Below, in pieces: positions 56,039-64,000 of a stretch of 64,000 bases of DNA. Location: NCBI GenBank assembly GCA_945868845.1, contig CAMBMS010000001.1:124001-188000 (forward strand). The letters are read 5' to 3'. The notes below the pieces were generated by a model. The model saw only the letters and a list, made by a program, of their open reading frames with translations, was not told the origin of the DNA and did no database searches. The translations under genes were made by a program, and so were the position numbers. The DNA is from Asaia bogorensis. Its GTDB lineage: Bacteria > Pseudomonadota > Alphaproteobacteria > Acetobacterales > Acetobacteraceae. Within the stretch, counting starts at the first letter, position 1. The number at the start of each line of letters is the position of its first letter.

Positions 56039-56308
56039 TCAACCTGCCACAGCGTCTTCGGCGTGCGGCGCCGCGCCATTCCGCTCGATCACCTGCCAGG
56101 TCTTGCGCTTGCTGATCGGGCGGCATTCCTTGATCCGCACGACATCGCCTTCCTTGCAGATATTCTCCTCGTCATGCGCCGCGTATTTCTTCGAGCGGCG
56201 AATGAATTTCTTGTACAGCGGGTGCATTACGCGACGCTCGACAAGAACCGTAATGGTCTTGTCCATCTTATCGCTCGTCACTCGCCCCATCAGGACGCGC
56301 CTCGGCAT
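56039..56308 (-). CDS. rpsQ: 30S ribosomal protein S17
   Basis: The 89-residue S17 has an OB fold: [38 protein letters not shown], and [15 protein letters not shown]. Its C-terminal tail is Ala-rich. It lies 13 bp from both neighbours. Confidence 0.96.
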   Translation of the reverse strand: MPRRVLMGRVTSDKMDKTITVLVERRVMHPLYKKFIRRSKKYAAHDEENICKEGDVVRIKECRPISKRKTWQVIERNGAAPHAEDAVAG

Positions 56309-56321
56309 CGCCCTTACTCCT

Positions 56322-56549
56322 CTACGACTTCGCGGCGGAACGTATCTTTTCCGCCGAAATGGTTTTCACACGCGCGATCTCACGCCGAACGTACAGCACA
56401 CGCCCCACGCCTTCCTGCTGGCCCGTGGCTCGTTGGAAGCGCAAGCTGAACTGTTCCTTACGCAGATCAAGCAGCATCGTCGCCAGCTCATCCGTCGATT
56501 TTGCCCGCACATCGGCCGCCTTATTGCCAGTTATCTTCCCCGGGGCCAT
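56322..56549 (-). CDS. rpmC: 50S ribosomal protein L29
   Basis: The 75-residue L29 has [19 protein letters not shown] and [10 protein letters not shown]. The ATG start shares one base with the rplP stop (TGATG). It helps form the exit-tunnel rim where SRP and trigger factor dock. Confidence 0.95.
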   Translation of the reverse strand: MAPGKITGNKAADVRAKSTDELATMLLDLRKEQFSLRFQRATGQQEGVGRVLYVRREIARVKTISAEKIRSAAKS

Positions 56550-56965
56550 CACGCGTCTCCGATACGCTGGATAAATTTCACCCGGATCGGCAATTTCGCG
56601 GCGCCCAATGTCAGAGCTTCCTTCGCCAGTTCCGGTGCCACGCCGTCGATCTCAAACATGATCCGCCCCGGCTTCACCCGGCACACCCAGAATTCCGGCG
56701 AACCCTTGCCCGAGCCCATGCGCACTTCCGCCGGCTTGCGGGATACGGGAACATCCGGAAAAATCCGGATCCACACGCGCCCCGCGCGACGCATGGCGCG
56801 CGTAATGGCGCGCCGTGCCGATTCGATCTGCCGCGCCGTCACCCGCTCGGGCTCCAACGCCTTCAGGCCGAACCTGCCAAAATTCAACTCGGTGCCGCCC
56901 TTGGCGAGCCCCTTGATGCGCCCCTTATGGGCCTTTCGATAATTCGTGCGCTTTGGTTGCAGCAT
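56549..56965 (-). CDS. rplP: 50S ribosomal protein L16
   Basis: The 138-residue L16 has a [16 protein letters not shown] start, then [20 protein letters not shown] (split) and [14 protein letters not shown] and [13 protein letters not shown]. It is next to the A-site tRNA. It begins 23 bp after rpsC. Confidence 0.97.
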   Translation of the reverse strand: MLQPKRTNYRKAHKGRIKGLAKGGTELNFGRFGLKALEPERVTARQIESARRAITRAMRRAGRVWIRIFPDVPVSRKPAEVRMGSGKGSPEFWVCRVKPGRIMFEIDGVAPELAKEALTLGAAKLPIRVKFIQRIGDA

Positions 56966-56988
56966 TGTCGTTTGTCCTTACCGCCCAC

Positions 56989-57666
56989 TTACCGTTGCGG
57001 CGCCTGTTCGGCGGCTCGGCGATCCTGGGCCGTCGGGTCGTTAGTCAGAATTTCCCCTTTGAAAATCCACACTTTCACGCCGCATGTGCCATAGGTCGTC
57101 TTCGCCGTCGCAACCCCGTAATCCACATCTGCGCGCAAGGTGTGCAGCGGCACGCGGCCTTCGCGATACCATTCCACCCGCGCGATTTCCGCCCCGCCGA
57201 GGCGCCCGCCGCAATTGATCCGAATGCCCTGCGCGCCGAGACGCATCGCCGACTGCACCGCGCGCTTCATCGCCCGGCGAAACGCCACCCGGCGCTCCAG
57301 CTGCTGCGCAATATTCTCCGCCACCAGGGTCGCATCGATTTCCGGCTTACGGATTTCCACGATGTTCAAGGTCACATCCGCCTTGGCCATGATGGAGAGA
57401 TCCCTCTTCAGAACCTCGATATCTTGCCCACGCTTGCCGATCACGACACCCGGACGCGCGGCATAGACCGTCACCCGCGGCTTCTTCGCCGGCCGCTCGA
57501 TCACCACACGCGATACGCCCGCACCTTGCAGCTTCTTGCGCAGATGACCGCGCAGCTTAATATCGGCATGCAGCAGGTTGGCGTAATCATCGCCCGCAAA
57601 CCAGCGGCTGTCCCAGGTGCGATTGATACCGAGCCGCAGCCCGATCGGATTGACCTTGTGACCCAT
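56989..57666 (-). CDS. rpsC: 30S ribosomal protein S3
   Basis: The 225-residue S3 has [13 protein letters not shown], the KH domain with [19 protein letters not shown] and the C-domain GLRIKCGGRL-like [14 protein letters not shown]. It helps unwinding of mRNA at the entry site. The C-terminus is short after TVWIFKGE. Confidence 0.97.
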   Translation of the reverse strand: MGHKVNPIGLRLGINRTWDSRWFAGDDYANLLHADIKLRGHLRKKLQGAGVSRVVIERPAKKPRVTVYAARPGVVIGKRGQDIEVLKRDLSIMAKADVTLNIVEIRKPEIDATLVAENIAQQLERRVAFRRAMKRAVQSAMRLGAQGIRINCGGRLGGAEIARVEWYREGRVPLHTLRADVDYGVATAKTTYGTCGVKVWIFKGEILTNDPTAQDRRAAEQAPQR

Positions 57667-57669
57667 CGG

Positions 57670-58071
57670 TTACGCCGCCTCCCGTTTCGCGGACGCATCT
57701 TGCGACCGCTCCACCACTACGATCTTCAGATGGCTGAACCATTTCTCGATCTGCGCCGAACGCCCGCGCCCACGCGCATGAAAGCGCCGCATCACCACCG
57801 AACGCCCCACTTCTGCGCGTGAGACCACCAGACGGTCGACATCTAAATTATGGTTGTTCTCGGCATTGGAGATAGCACTTTCTAGCGCCTTCTTCACCTG
57901 CTGCGCGATACGCCGCTTGCTAAAGGTCAAGGTCGCGATCGCGTTCGCCGCCGATTGATTGCGAATCAAACCGACCACTAGGTTTAACTTACGCGGCGAC
58001 ACACGAATGTTGCTGACGATGGCCTCGGCCTCCGTCTCGGACAATGTTCGCGGATGCTTGGGTTTGCTCAT
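57670..58071 (-). CDS. rplV: 50S ribosomal protein L22
   Basis: The 133-residue L22 has NIRVSPRKLNLVVGLIRNQSA (split), KKALESAISNAENN, and RFHARGRGRSAQIEKWFSH. The start ATG lies 1 bp from the rpsS stop; the frame continues upstream without family similarity. The beta-hairpin lines the exit tunnel. Confidence 0.96.
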   Translation of the reverse strand: MSKPKHPRTLSETEAEAIVSNIRVSPRKLNLVVGLIRNQSAANAIATLTFSKRRIAQQVKKALESAISNAENNHNLDVDRLVVSRAEVGRSVVMRRFHARGRGRSAQIEKWFSHLKIVVVERSQDASAKREAA

Positions 58072-58072
58072 T

Positions 58073-58351
58073 TCAGCCCCGCTTCGCCTTTTTGTCCGCC
58101 GTATGGCCGGTAAAGGTGCGCGTCGGCGAAAATTCGCCAAACTTATGGCCCACCATGTTCTCCGTCACCTGCACGGGCAGAAACTTCTTGCCGTTATAAA
58201 CGCCAAACACCAGGCCGACGAATTGCGGCAGGACAGTTGACCGGCGCGACCAGATCTTGATGATCTCGTTGCGGCCCGATGTTCGCGCGGCCTCGGCCTT
58301 GTTCAGCATATAGCCGTCCACGAACGGCCCTTTCCAGACGGAACGCCCCAT
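58073..58351 (-). CDS. rpsS: 30S ribosomal protein S19
   Basis: The 92-residue S19 has [29 protein letters not shown] and [14 protein letters not shown]. It forms a complex with S13 in the 30S head. Standard length. Confidence 0.97.
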   Translation of the reverse strand: MGRSVWKGPFVDGYMLNKAEAARTSGRNEIIKIWSRRSTVLPQFVGLVFGVYNGKKFLPVQVTENMVGHKFGEFSPTRTFTGHTADKKAKRG

Positions 58352-58352
58352 C

Positions 58353-59183
58353 CTACTTGCCCTTATTACGGCGACGGATGATCAAACTATCCGTCCGCTT
58401 GTTCGTGCGTGTCTTATAGCCCTTGGTCGGCTTGCCCCACGGTGTCACCGGATGGCGACCGCCCGATGTCCGGCCCTCACCACCGCCATGCGGGTGATCG
58501 ACGGGGTTCATCACGACACCGCGGTTATGCGGCTTGAAACCCATCCAGCGCATCCGCCCGGCCTTGCCGAGATGCTGGTTCATGTTGTCCGGGTTGGACA
58601 CGGCACCAATCGTCGCCATGCATTCCCCGCGCACCATGCGCAATTCGCCGCTCATCAGCTTGATCTGCGCATAGCCAGCATCCTTGCCAACCAGCTGTGC
58701 GTAGTTACCAGCGGAGCGCGCAATCTTCGCCCCCGCGCCTGGCTTCATCTCAATATTATGGATAATCGTGCCGACCGGAATGGAGCCCAGCGGCATCGCA
58801 TTGCCCGGCTTGATATCCACGCGCTGGCCGGAAATCACCGCATCCCCCGCCCGCAAGCGCTGCGGCGCGATGATGTAGGCCAGCTCCCCGTCCTGATATT
58901 TTAGCAATGCTAGAAACGCAGTGCGATTGGGATCGTATTCCAACCGTTGCACGACCGCCGGCACATCGAATTTTCGGCGTTTGAAATCGACGATCCGGTA
59001 CGACTGCTTGTGCCCGCCGCCGCGAAACCGGCTGGTAATCCGACCATGGTTATTGCGCCCGCCGGAATGCGACTTACCCTCGGTCAGGCCCTTAACCGGC
59101 TTACCCTTCCACAGCTCCGACCGGTCGATCAAGACCGTGCCGCGCAGGGAGGCGGTAACCGGGTTGAATTGCTTGAGTGCCAT
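58353..59183 (-). CDS. rplB: 50S ribosomal protein L2
   Basis: The 276-residue L2 has [51 protein letters not shown], and [13 protein letters not shown] with the conserved His needed for peptidyl transfer in E. coli L2. Complete. Confidence 0.98.
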   Translation of the reverse strand: MALKQFNPVTASLRGTVLIDRSELWKGKPVKGLTEGKSHSGGRNNHGRITSRFRGGGHKQSYRIVDFKRRKFDVPAVVQRLEYDPNRTAFLALLKYQDGELAYIIAPQRLRAGDAVISGQRVDIKPGNAMPLGSIPVGTIIHNIEMKPGAGAKIARSAGNYAQLVGKDAGYAQIKLMSGELRMVRGECMATIGAVSNPDNMNQHLGKAGRMRWMGFKPHNRGVVMNPVDHPHGGGEGRTSGGRHPVTPWGKPTKGYKTRTNKRTDSLIIRRRNKGK

Positions 59184-59198
59184 CTGCCGCCCCCCGCC

Positions 59199-59531
59199 TT
59201 ATGCCAGACCGGCGGTGAAGTCGATGGACTGACCATCGGCCAGAGAAACAAACGCCTTCTTCACATCAGAACGCTGACCCGGGCGACCTCGAAACATCTT
59301 CGTCTTGCCCTTCTGCACCAGCGTGTTCACGCTAGTCACCTTCACGCCGAACAGACCTTCCACCGCCGCCTTGATCTGCGGCTTGGTTGCGGTGCCGGCG
59401 ACGCGAAACACCACCTGGCCCTTTTCCGACAGCATGGTCGCCTTTTCGGTAATCACCGGGGCGCGAATGATTTCGAACATCGCCTCGCGCGACAATAGCG
59501 ACACGCGCTTCTTTTTCGCTGCCTCGCTCAT
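59199..59531 (-). CDS. rplW: 50S ribosomal protein L23
   Basis: The 110-residue L23 has [20 protein letters not shown] (split) and [23 protein letters not shown] 14-residue basic leader precedes the usual start. It overlaps rplD by 4 bp. It is the docking site for trigger factor. Confidence 0.96.
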   Translation of the reverse strand: MSEAAKKKRVSLLSREAMFEIIRAPVITEKATMLSEKGQVVFRVAGTATKPQIKAAVEGLFGVKVTSVNTLVQKGKTKMFRGRPGQRSDVKKAFVSLADGQSIDFTAGLA

Positions 59532-60157
59532 GCCACCGGCTCCCCATTCAAGCGGGCAACCAGGCCATCCACGCCGGCAGAGGTAATCGCCAGCACGTCA
59601 TGCTTCAGAATGTCATAGACATTCGCGCCCACCGTCGGCAGCACATCCACATGCGGAATATTGCGGCTGGCCAGCGCGAAACCGGTATCCACCGCGGCAT
59701 CCATGATTAGCACGGATTTCCAACCTAGCGCCTTCAACTGCTTCGCCAAGGCCGCCGTCTTCGTCGCCCCCGAGGCAACATCCAGCACCACCAGCTTGCC
59801 ATCCGCCTGCTTCTGCGACAGGGCGGAAATCAGCCCTAGTCGGCGTACCTTTTTTGGTAGCGCATATTCATGCGAGCGTACCACCGGGCCATGCACAACG
59901 CCGCCCGTGCGATATTGCGGCGATCGCAAGCTACCCTGGCGCGCATTGCCCGTGCCCTTCTGGCGGAAAGGCTTCTTGGTGGTGCCGGACACTTCGCCCA
60001 TGCCCTTCACCTTGTGCGTGCCCGCCCGGCGCTTGGAAAGCTGCCAGTGCACCACACGCGCCATAATGTCGGCACGCGGTGAGGTGGCGAAGATGCCGTC
60101 CGGCAGCTCCTTCATCCCCGCACTACCCATATCCAGAGTCTTAATCTCGACTTGCAT
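59528..60157 (-). CDS. rplD: 50S ribosomal protein L4
   Basis: The 209-residue L4 has [40 protein letters not shown] and [17 protein letters not shown]. In E. coli L4 represses the S10 operon by binding the message leader. An rpsJ-leader structure of that sort was not resolved here. Confidence 0.96.
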   Translation of the reverse strand: MQVEIKTLDMGSAGMKELPDGIFATSPRADIMARVVHWQLSKRRAGTHKVKGMGEVSGTTKKPFRQKGTGNARQGSLRSPQYRTGGVVHGPVVRSHEYALPKKVRRLGLISALSQKQADGKLVVLDVASGATKTAALAKQLKALGWKSVLIMDAAVDTGFALASRNIPHVDVLPTVGANVYDILKHDVLAITSAGVDGLVARLNGEPVA

Positions 60158-60168
60158 TGTCCTATTCC

Positions 60169-60843
60169 TCAGCCGGCCAGTGCGGCCGGATAGGGCGCCT
60201 CGGCGGGGCGCGCGCGCTTCACCGCATCGCTCACCCGCACATACGACCCCTTGGCACCCGGCACGGCGCCCTTGATCATCAGCAGGCCCTTTTCCACGTC
60301 CACCGCCGCCACTTCCAAATTCTGCGTGGTCACGCGCTCGACACCGAGATGCCCGGCCATTTTCTTATTCTTGAACGTCTTGCCAGGGTCCTGGCGGTTA
60401 CCCGTCGAGCCCAGGCTACGATGGCTGATGGACACGCCATGGCTAGCTTCCAGACCGGAGAAATTCCAGCGCTTCATGCCGCCGGCAAAACCCTTGCCTT
60501 TGGTCGTACCGCAGACATCAACCTTATGGCCGACCACGAAATGCGCGGCGGAAATCCCCGCCCCCGGCTCCAGCAGCGCGTCCGTGGCGACACGGAATTC
60601 GCCTAGCTTCGCCTTCGGCTCCACCTTCGCGGCGGCGTAGTGGCCCCGGTTCGGCTTCGACACGTTCTTGACTTTCATCTTGCCCCAGCCGAGCTGGAGG
60701 GCCGTATAACCGTCCCTCTCAGTGGTGCGCGCCGCCACGACCTGCACGTTATCGACATGCAGGACAGTCACTGGCACGTGGCTGCCGTCGTCCTTGAAAA
60801 TCCGGGTCATCCCCAGTTTTTTTGCGAGTAATCCGGTACGCAT
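60169..60843 (-). CDS. rplC: 50S ribosomal protein L3
   Basis: The 224-residue L3 begins [16 protein letters not shown] and has [21 protein letters not shown] and the [19 protein letters not shown]-like [20 protein letters not shown] (split) segment. The frame is open 54 bp upstream, but the family start is here. Confidence 0.97.
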   Translation of the reverse strand: MRTGLLAKKLGMTRIFKDDGSHVPVTVLHVDNVQVVAARTTERDGYTALQLGWGKMKVKNVSKPNRGHYAAAKVEPKAKLGEFRVATDALLEPGAGISAAHFVVGHKVDVCGTTKGKGFAGGMKRWNFSGLEASHGVSISHRSLGSTGNRQDPGKTFKNKKMAGHLGVERVTTQNLEVAAVDVEKGLLMIKGAVPGAKGSYVRVSDAVKRARPAEAPYPAALAG

Positions 60844-60877
60844 GATAATCTTATCCCAATATCTGCCCTGGGTCTCT

Positions 60878-61186
60878 TTAGATCTTGATCTCGACATCGA
60901 CGCCGGCGGCGAGGTCGAGCTTCATCAGCGCGTCCACCGTCTGCGGCGTGGGTTCGACGATATCTAGTAGGCGGCGATGCGTGCGAATTTCGAACTGCTC
61001 GCGGCTCTTTTTATCAACATGTGGCGAACGGTTGACGGTGAACCGTTCGATGCGCGTCGGCAGCGGAATCGGCCCCCGCACCTGCGCGCCCGTTCGCTTG
61101 GCCGTGTTCACGATCTCCTTTGTGCTGTTATCCAGCACGCGGTGATCGAACGCCTTCAGGCGGATGCGGATATTCTGGTTGTCCAT
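60878..61186 (-). CDS. rpsJ: 30S ribosomal protein S10
   Basis: The 102-residue S10 begins with [18 protein letters not shown] and has [20 protein letters not shown]. It is standard in length. The frame is open 57 codons further upstream into the tuf-rpsJ gap, where a hairpin lies; that extension is rejected. Confidence 0.97.
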   Translation of the reverse strand: MDNQNIRIRLKAFDHRVLDNSTKEIVNTAKRTGAQVRGPIPLPTRIERFTVNRSPHVDKKSREQFEIRTHRRLLDIVEPTPQTVDALMKLDLAAGVDVEIKI

Positions 61187-61233
61187 AGGTCGTAAATCCG
61201 GAAATTCGTCGTTCGCGCGTATGCGGGAAAGCC

Positions 61234-61269
61234 GCGCCGGCATCTCGCTCTTCAGCGAAATGCCGGCGC
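61234..61269 (-). terminator. Strong GC-rich hairpin between tuf and rpsJ
   Basis: GCGCCGGCAT-TCGCT with loop GAAG, and its complement, give about 16 bp of stem with one internal mismatch. On the minus strand it is followed by GGCTTTCCC, with only three U. It lies between the tuf stop and the rpsJ start, so it could lower transcription from str into S10, mark an RNA processing site, or protect the tuf message end. Confidence 0.55.
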
Positions 61270-61280
61270 CTTGAGAAGTC

Positions 61281-62471
61281 TCAGGCCTCGATCTTCGCCA
61301 CCACGCCGGCGCCGACGGTACGGCCACCTTCGCGAATGGCAAAACGCAGGCCTTCATCCATGGCGATCGGGTGGATCAGCTCCACATCCATCGACACGTT
61401 GTCACCTGGCATCACCATTTCCGTGCCTTCGGGCAGCTGTACTATGCCGGTCACGTCGGTAGTGCGGAAATAGAATTGCGGTCGGTAATTGGTAAAGAAC
61501 GGCGTGTGACGGCCACCCTCTTCCTTCGTGAGGATATAAGCCTCGGCCTTGAACTTGGTGTGCGGGGTGATGGAACCGGGTGCGGCCAGAACCTGGCCAC
61601 GCTCGATATCCTCACGCTTGGTGCCGCGCAGTAGGGCGCCGATATTGTCGCCCGCCTGGCCCTGGTCCAGCAGCTTGCGGAACATTTCCACGCCGGTGAC
61701 AACCGTCTTGGTGGTCGCCTTCAACCCGACGATCTCGACTTCCTCACCCACCTTGATCACGCCGCGTTCCACGCGGCCCGTGGCCACAGTACCGCGGCCG
61801 GAGATGGAGAACACATCTTCCACCGGCATCAGGAACGGACGATCGATGGCGCGCTCTGGCTGCGGTATATAGTCATCCACCGCCTTCATCAGCGCCAGCA
61901 CGGCCTGCTCACCGATCTCCGGCTGCTTGTCCTCCAGCGCGCACAGGGCCGAGCCCTTGATGATCGGAATATCGTCACCCGGGAACTGGTAGGAGGTTAG
62001 CAGTTCGCGCACTTCCATATCGACCAGCTCCAGCAGGTCTGGATCGTCAACCATGTCCACCTTGTTCATGAACACGACCAGCGCCGGCACGCCGACCTGG
62101 CGGGCGAGCAGGATGTGTTCGCGCGTCTGCGGCATCGGACCATCGGCGGCGGAGACCACCAGGATCGCGCCGTCCATCTGAGCCGCACCCGTGATCATGT
62201 TCTTCACATAGTCGGCATGGCCGGGGCAGTCGACATGCGCGTAATGCCGCGCCGCGGTTTCATATTCCACATGCGCTGTGGAAATGGTGATACCGCGAGC
62301 CTTTTCTTCAGGCGCTTTATCGATCTGGTCATACGCCGTATAGATCGCACCGCCAGACTTTGCCAGGATCTTGGTGATCGCGGCTGTCAGCGACGTCTTA
62401 CCATGATCAACATGGCCGATCGTGCCAATATTGCAATGCGGTTTATTCCGCTCGAATTTTGCCTTGCCCAT
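61281..62471 (-). CDS. tuf: Elongation factor Tu
   Basis: The 396-residue GTPase brings aminoacyl-tRNA to the ribosome. It has GHVDHGKT (P-loop), the switch [19 protein letters not shown], and domains II and III with [13 protein letters not shown] and [16 protein letters not shown]. Full length and canonical. The 45 bp upstream joins it directly to rpsG, with no fusA between. Confidence 0.98.
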   Translation of the reverse strand: MGKAKFERNKPHCNIGTIGHVDHGKTSLTAAITKILAKSGGAIYTAYDQIDKAPEEKARGITISTAHVEYETAARHYAHVDCPGHADYVKNMITGAAQMDGAILVVSAADGPMPQTREHILLARQVGVPALVVFMNKVDMVDDPDLLELVDMEVRELLTSYQFPGDDIPIIKGSALCALEDKQPEIGEQAVLALMKAVDDYIPQPERAIDRPFLMPVEDVFSISGRGTVATGRVERGVIKVGEEVEIVGLKATTKTVVTGVEMFRKLLDQGQAGDNIGALLRGTKREDIERGQVLAAPGSITPHTKFKAEAYILTKEEGGRHTPFFTNYRPQFYFRTTDVTGIVQLPEGTEMVMPGDNVSMDVELIHPIAMDEGLRFAIREGGRTVGAGVVAKIEA

Positions 62472-62516
62472 CGTCTTCTCCGTGCAACCGTTCGGGTTGT
62501 GGGTGTGTCTGTTTGC

Positions 62517-62993
62517 TTACCAGCGGTAATGACTGAAAGCCTTGTTGGCTTCGGCCATCCGATGGGTATCTTCACGCTTCTTCACAGCCGAGCCGCGGTT
62601 GTTCACCGCGTCCAGCAGTTCGTTCGACAGCCGATCTTCCATCGTGTGCTCCCCACGCTTGCGGGCCGCATCGATGATCCAGCGAATGGCCAACGCCTGG
62701 CGCCGCTCCGTCCGCACTTCCACCGGAACCTGATAGGTGGCGCCGCCCACGCGGCGCGAACGCACCTCGATGGCCGGCTTCACGTTATCCAACGCTTCGT
62801 GGAACATCCGCATCGGATCCGCCTGCGCCCCGCCCCGCTTCTTCATCGAGTCGAGCGCGCCATAGACGATGCCCTCGGTGGTGGATTTCTTGCCGTCATA
62901 CATCAGCGCGTTCATGAAACGGCTGAGCACGACATCACCGAATTTTGCATCCGGTAAAATTTCCCGCTTAACCGCGCGGCGACGACGAGACAT
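62517..62993 (-). CDS. rpsG: 30S ribosomal protein S7
   Basis: The 158-residue S7 has [39 protein letters not shown] (split), [18 protein letters not shown] and [14 protein letters not shown]. It starts assembly of the 30S head. It begins 12 bp after rpsL and ends 45 bp before tuf. Confidence 0.97.
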   Translation of the reverse strand: MSRRRRAVKREILPDAKFGDVVLSRFMNALMYDGKKSTTEGIVYGALDSMKKRGGAQADPMRMFHEALDNVKPAIEVRSRRVGGATYQVPVEVRTERRQALAIRWIIDAARKRGEHTMEDRLSNELLDAVNNRGSAVKKREDTHRMAEANKAFSHYRW

Positions 62994-63005
62994 ACCAACG
63001 CCCCC

Positions 63006-63377
63006 TTACTTCGGCCGCTTCGCGCCGTACAGCGACCGGCGCTGGCGGCGCTTGGCAATGCCCTGGGTATCCAGCACGCCGCGTAGGATGTGATAGCGCA
63101 CGCCGGGCAGATCCTTCACCCGCCCGCCGCGGATCAGCACCACGGAATGTTCCTGCAGATTATGACCCTCACCAGGAATATAGCTGACCACCTCGTACCC
63201 ATTTGTCAGCCGCACCTTCGCGACTTTGCGCAGCGCCGAGTTCGGCTTTTTCGGGGTCGTCGTATACACACGCGTGCAGACGCCGCGCTTCTGCGGGCAG
63301 CCTTCCAACGCCGGCACTTTATTCCGGCTCTTCTGCGGCTCGCGCCCTTTGGCGATCAGCTGATTGATGGTCGGCAT
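63006..63377 (-). CDS. rpsL: 30S ribosomal protein S12
   Basis: The 123-residue S12 begins [14 protein letters not shown] and has [20 protein letters not shown] and [14 protein letters not shown]. The Lys residues in TPKKPN and GRVKDLP that mutate in streptomycin-resistant strains are of the sensitive type. The ATG before PTINQL is chosen; the open frame upstream is leader. First gene of the superoperon. Confidence 0.98.
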   Translation of the reverse strand: MPTINQLIAKGREPQKSRNKVPALEGCPQKRGVCTRVYTTTPKKPNSALRKVAKVRLTNGYEVVSYIPGEGHNLQEHSVVLIRGGRVKDLPGVRYHILRGVLDTQGIAKRRQRRSLYGAKRPK

Positions 63378-63570
63378 AGACCCTTTGTCCCGTATTTTGT
63401 CCGCATGGCCCACCCACGCGAACGCCTCCGATCTCGACCCGCTCCCATGAACGAAACCCACAAGAAGCGGGACAATGCCCACCCTGCGGGGTCCGACCTG
63501 CTTGCGGCCTAGGCCCAACGGAAATCCCCGCCGGCGGCGCCGCGAGCGCCAGGTAACTGCGAAACAGCAT

Positions 63571-63596
63571 CCACCCCGCAAAACCGCACGGGGTGG
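63571..63596 (-). promoter_or_regulatory. Leader hairpin upstream of rpsL
   Basis: CCACCCCG, a 10-nt loop and CGGGGTGG form a perfect 8-bp stem within the rpsL leader, between the promoter-like site and the gene. It has no U-tract. It could affect leader stability or be an autoregulatory target; the position is the only support. Confidence 0.4.
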
Positions 63597-63608
63597 GCCG
63601 AGGGGCGG

Positions 63609-63638
63609 ATAACTAGAAGCCGGGACAGGGTGAGTCAA
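63609..63638 (-). promoter_or_regulatory. Probable promoter of the str-S10-spc-alpha superoperon
   Basis: On the minus strand TTGACT, a 17-nt spacer and TAGTTAT (-10-like, weak). The start would fall about 230 bp before the rpsL ATG, a long leader that holds the hairpin at 63571. No other hexamer pair in the 63378-63743 gap was better. The remaining gap has no gene. Confidence 0.5.
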
Positions 63639-63743
63639 GCACGTTGGCAAAAAAACCGTGCCGATTTGAATGCGCCCACCGGACCCTACCATGCGCCCTG
63701 GCGGTTCCCCTCAAGTCTAGAAGAAGATTGATATTTCAACTAG

Positions 63744-63998
63744 CTATCCGTACCCCGAGCCGGGCGCCTCAACCATAAAGCCTTGCAGCGTCTCGATGCC
63801 TGTTTCCGCCACCCTGACATCCCGCACGGCGCGAAACCGCCGCTCTACAACCCTGGCACCCAAATCCAGCACCGCATCGCCACGCCGCTTCGCATCGGTG
63901 AAGCGAATATGCGGGTCCGCCAGCAGATATTGCCCTGATTGTGCATTACTCCAGCCGCGCGAGGAGATTAAGGAGCCGATGAACACGCTGGCCACCAC
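63744..63998 (-). CDS. C-terminal part of an unidentified protein (runs off window)
   Basis: At least 84 codons are open from the right edge to a TAG at 63744. The visible part begins VASVFIGSLISSRGWSNAQS and ends GFMVEAPGSGYG; it looks like a soluble mixed fold without clear motifs. A GTG at 63998 is possible as a start, but a larger protein beginning outside the window is more likely. It is upstream of, and in the same direction as, rpsL. Confidence 0.5.
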   Translation of the reverse strand: MVASVFIGSLISSRGWSNAQSGQYLLADPHIRFTDAKRRGDAVLDLGARVVERRFRAVRDVRVAETGIETLQGFMVEAPGSGYG

Positions 63999-64000
63999 CG

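Overview
The window comes from the chromosome of a GC-rich alphaproteobacterium. The order of the ribosomal superoperon, the secY-adk-rpsM-rpsK-rpoA-rplQ run, an ndvA/chvA-type glucan exporter and the general protein similarity suggest Rhodospirillales, probably Acetobacteraceae-like. This is inference, because no 16S or other taxonomic marker was compared.

Layout. Positions 1-4.5 kb hold a small accessory block: an MFS carrier (cut by the window edge), an HpcH/HpaI aldolase, and a divergent pair of genes overlapping by 4 bp that encode an APH-type kinase and an unusual enolase paralog. Positions 4.7-24.3 kb mix housekeeping genes (xseA, purD, pdxY, xerC, a TalC/Fsa-type transaldolase, priA, an ndvA-like exporter) with catabolic genes: an MBL hydrolase, an Old Yellow Enzyme, SDRs, a GST, a two-subunit CoA-transferase followed by an alpha/beta hydrolase and an SDR, and a crotonase divergent from a CaiB/BaiF CoA-transferase. 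Positions 24.7-36.9 kb carry a one-pass membrane protein, three luciferase-like monooxygenase genes, a PLP aminotransferase, and a rightward run of acyl-CoA dehydrogenase, crotonase, M81 (MlrC-like) peptidase, DSD1-type PLP enzyme and MFS carrier. Positions 37.5-42.8 kb encode a dipeptide/oligopeptide-type ABC importer whose binding-protein gene faces the other four genes. An EmrB/QacA-type MFS pump, an alpha/beta hydrolase, tRNA-Ala(CGC) and a YggT protein follow.

Positions 47-63.4 kb, leftward, are the joined str-S10-spc-alpha ribosomal superoperon: rpsL, rpsG, tuf, rpsJ, then rplC through rplO, secY, adk, rpsM, rpsK, rpoA and rplQ. A promoter-like site lies upstream of rpsL. fusA, normally between rpsG and tuf, is absent; only 45 bp separate those genes.

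Mobile-DNA traces are all decayed: three IS3-type fragments and one IS1380-type fragment. Two copies of a long inverted repeat sit in intergenic DNA. No CRISPR array, prophage or complete insertion sequence was seen. The most interesting points are the enolase paralog that keeps its metal and general acid/base residues but has Ala for the active-site His and sits next to a kinase and an aldolase gene; an alpha/beta hydrolase with Ala at the nucleophile position; the crotonases lacking the usual hydratase glutamates; and the missing fusA.
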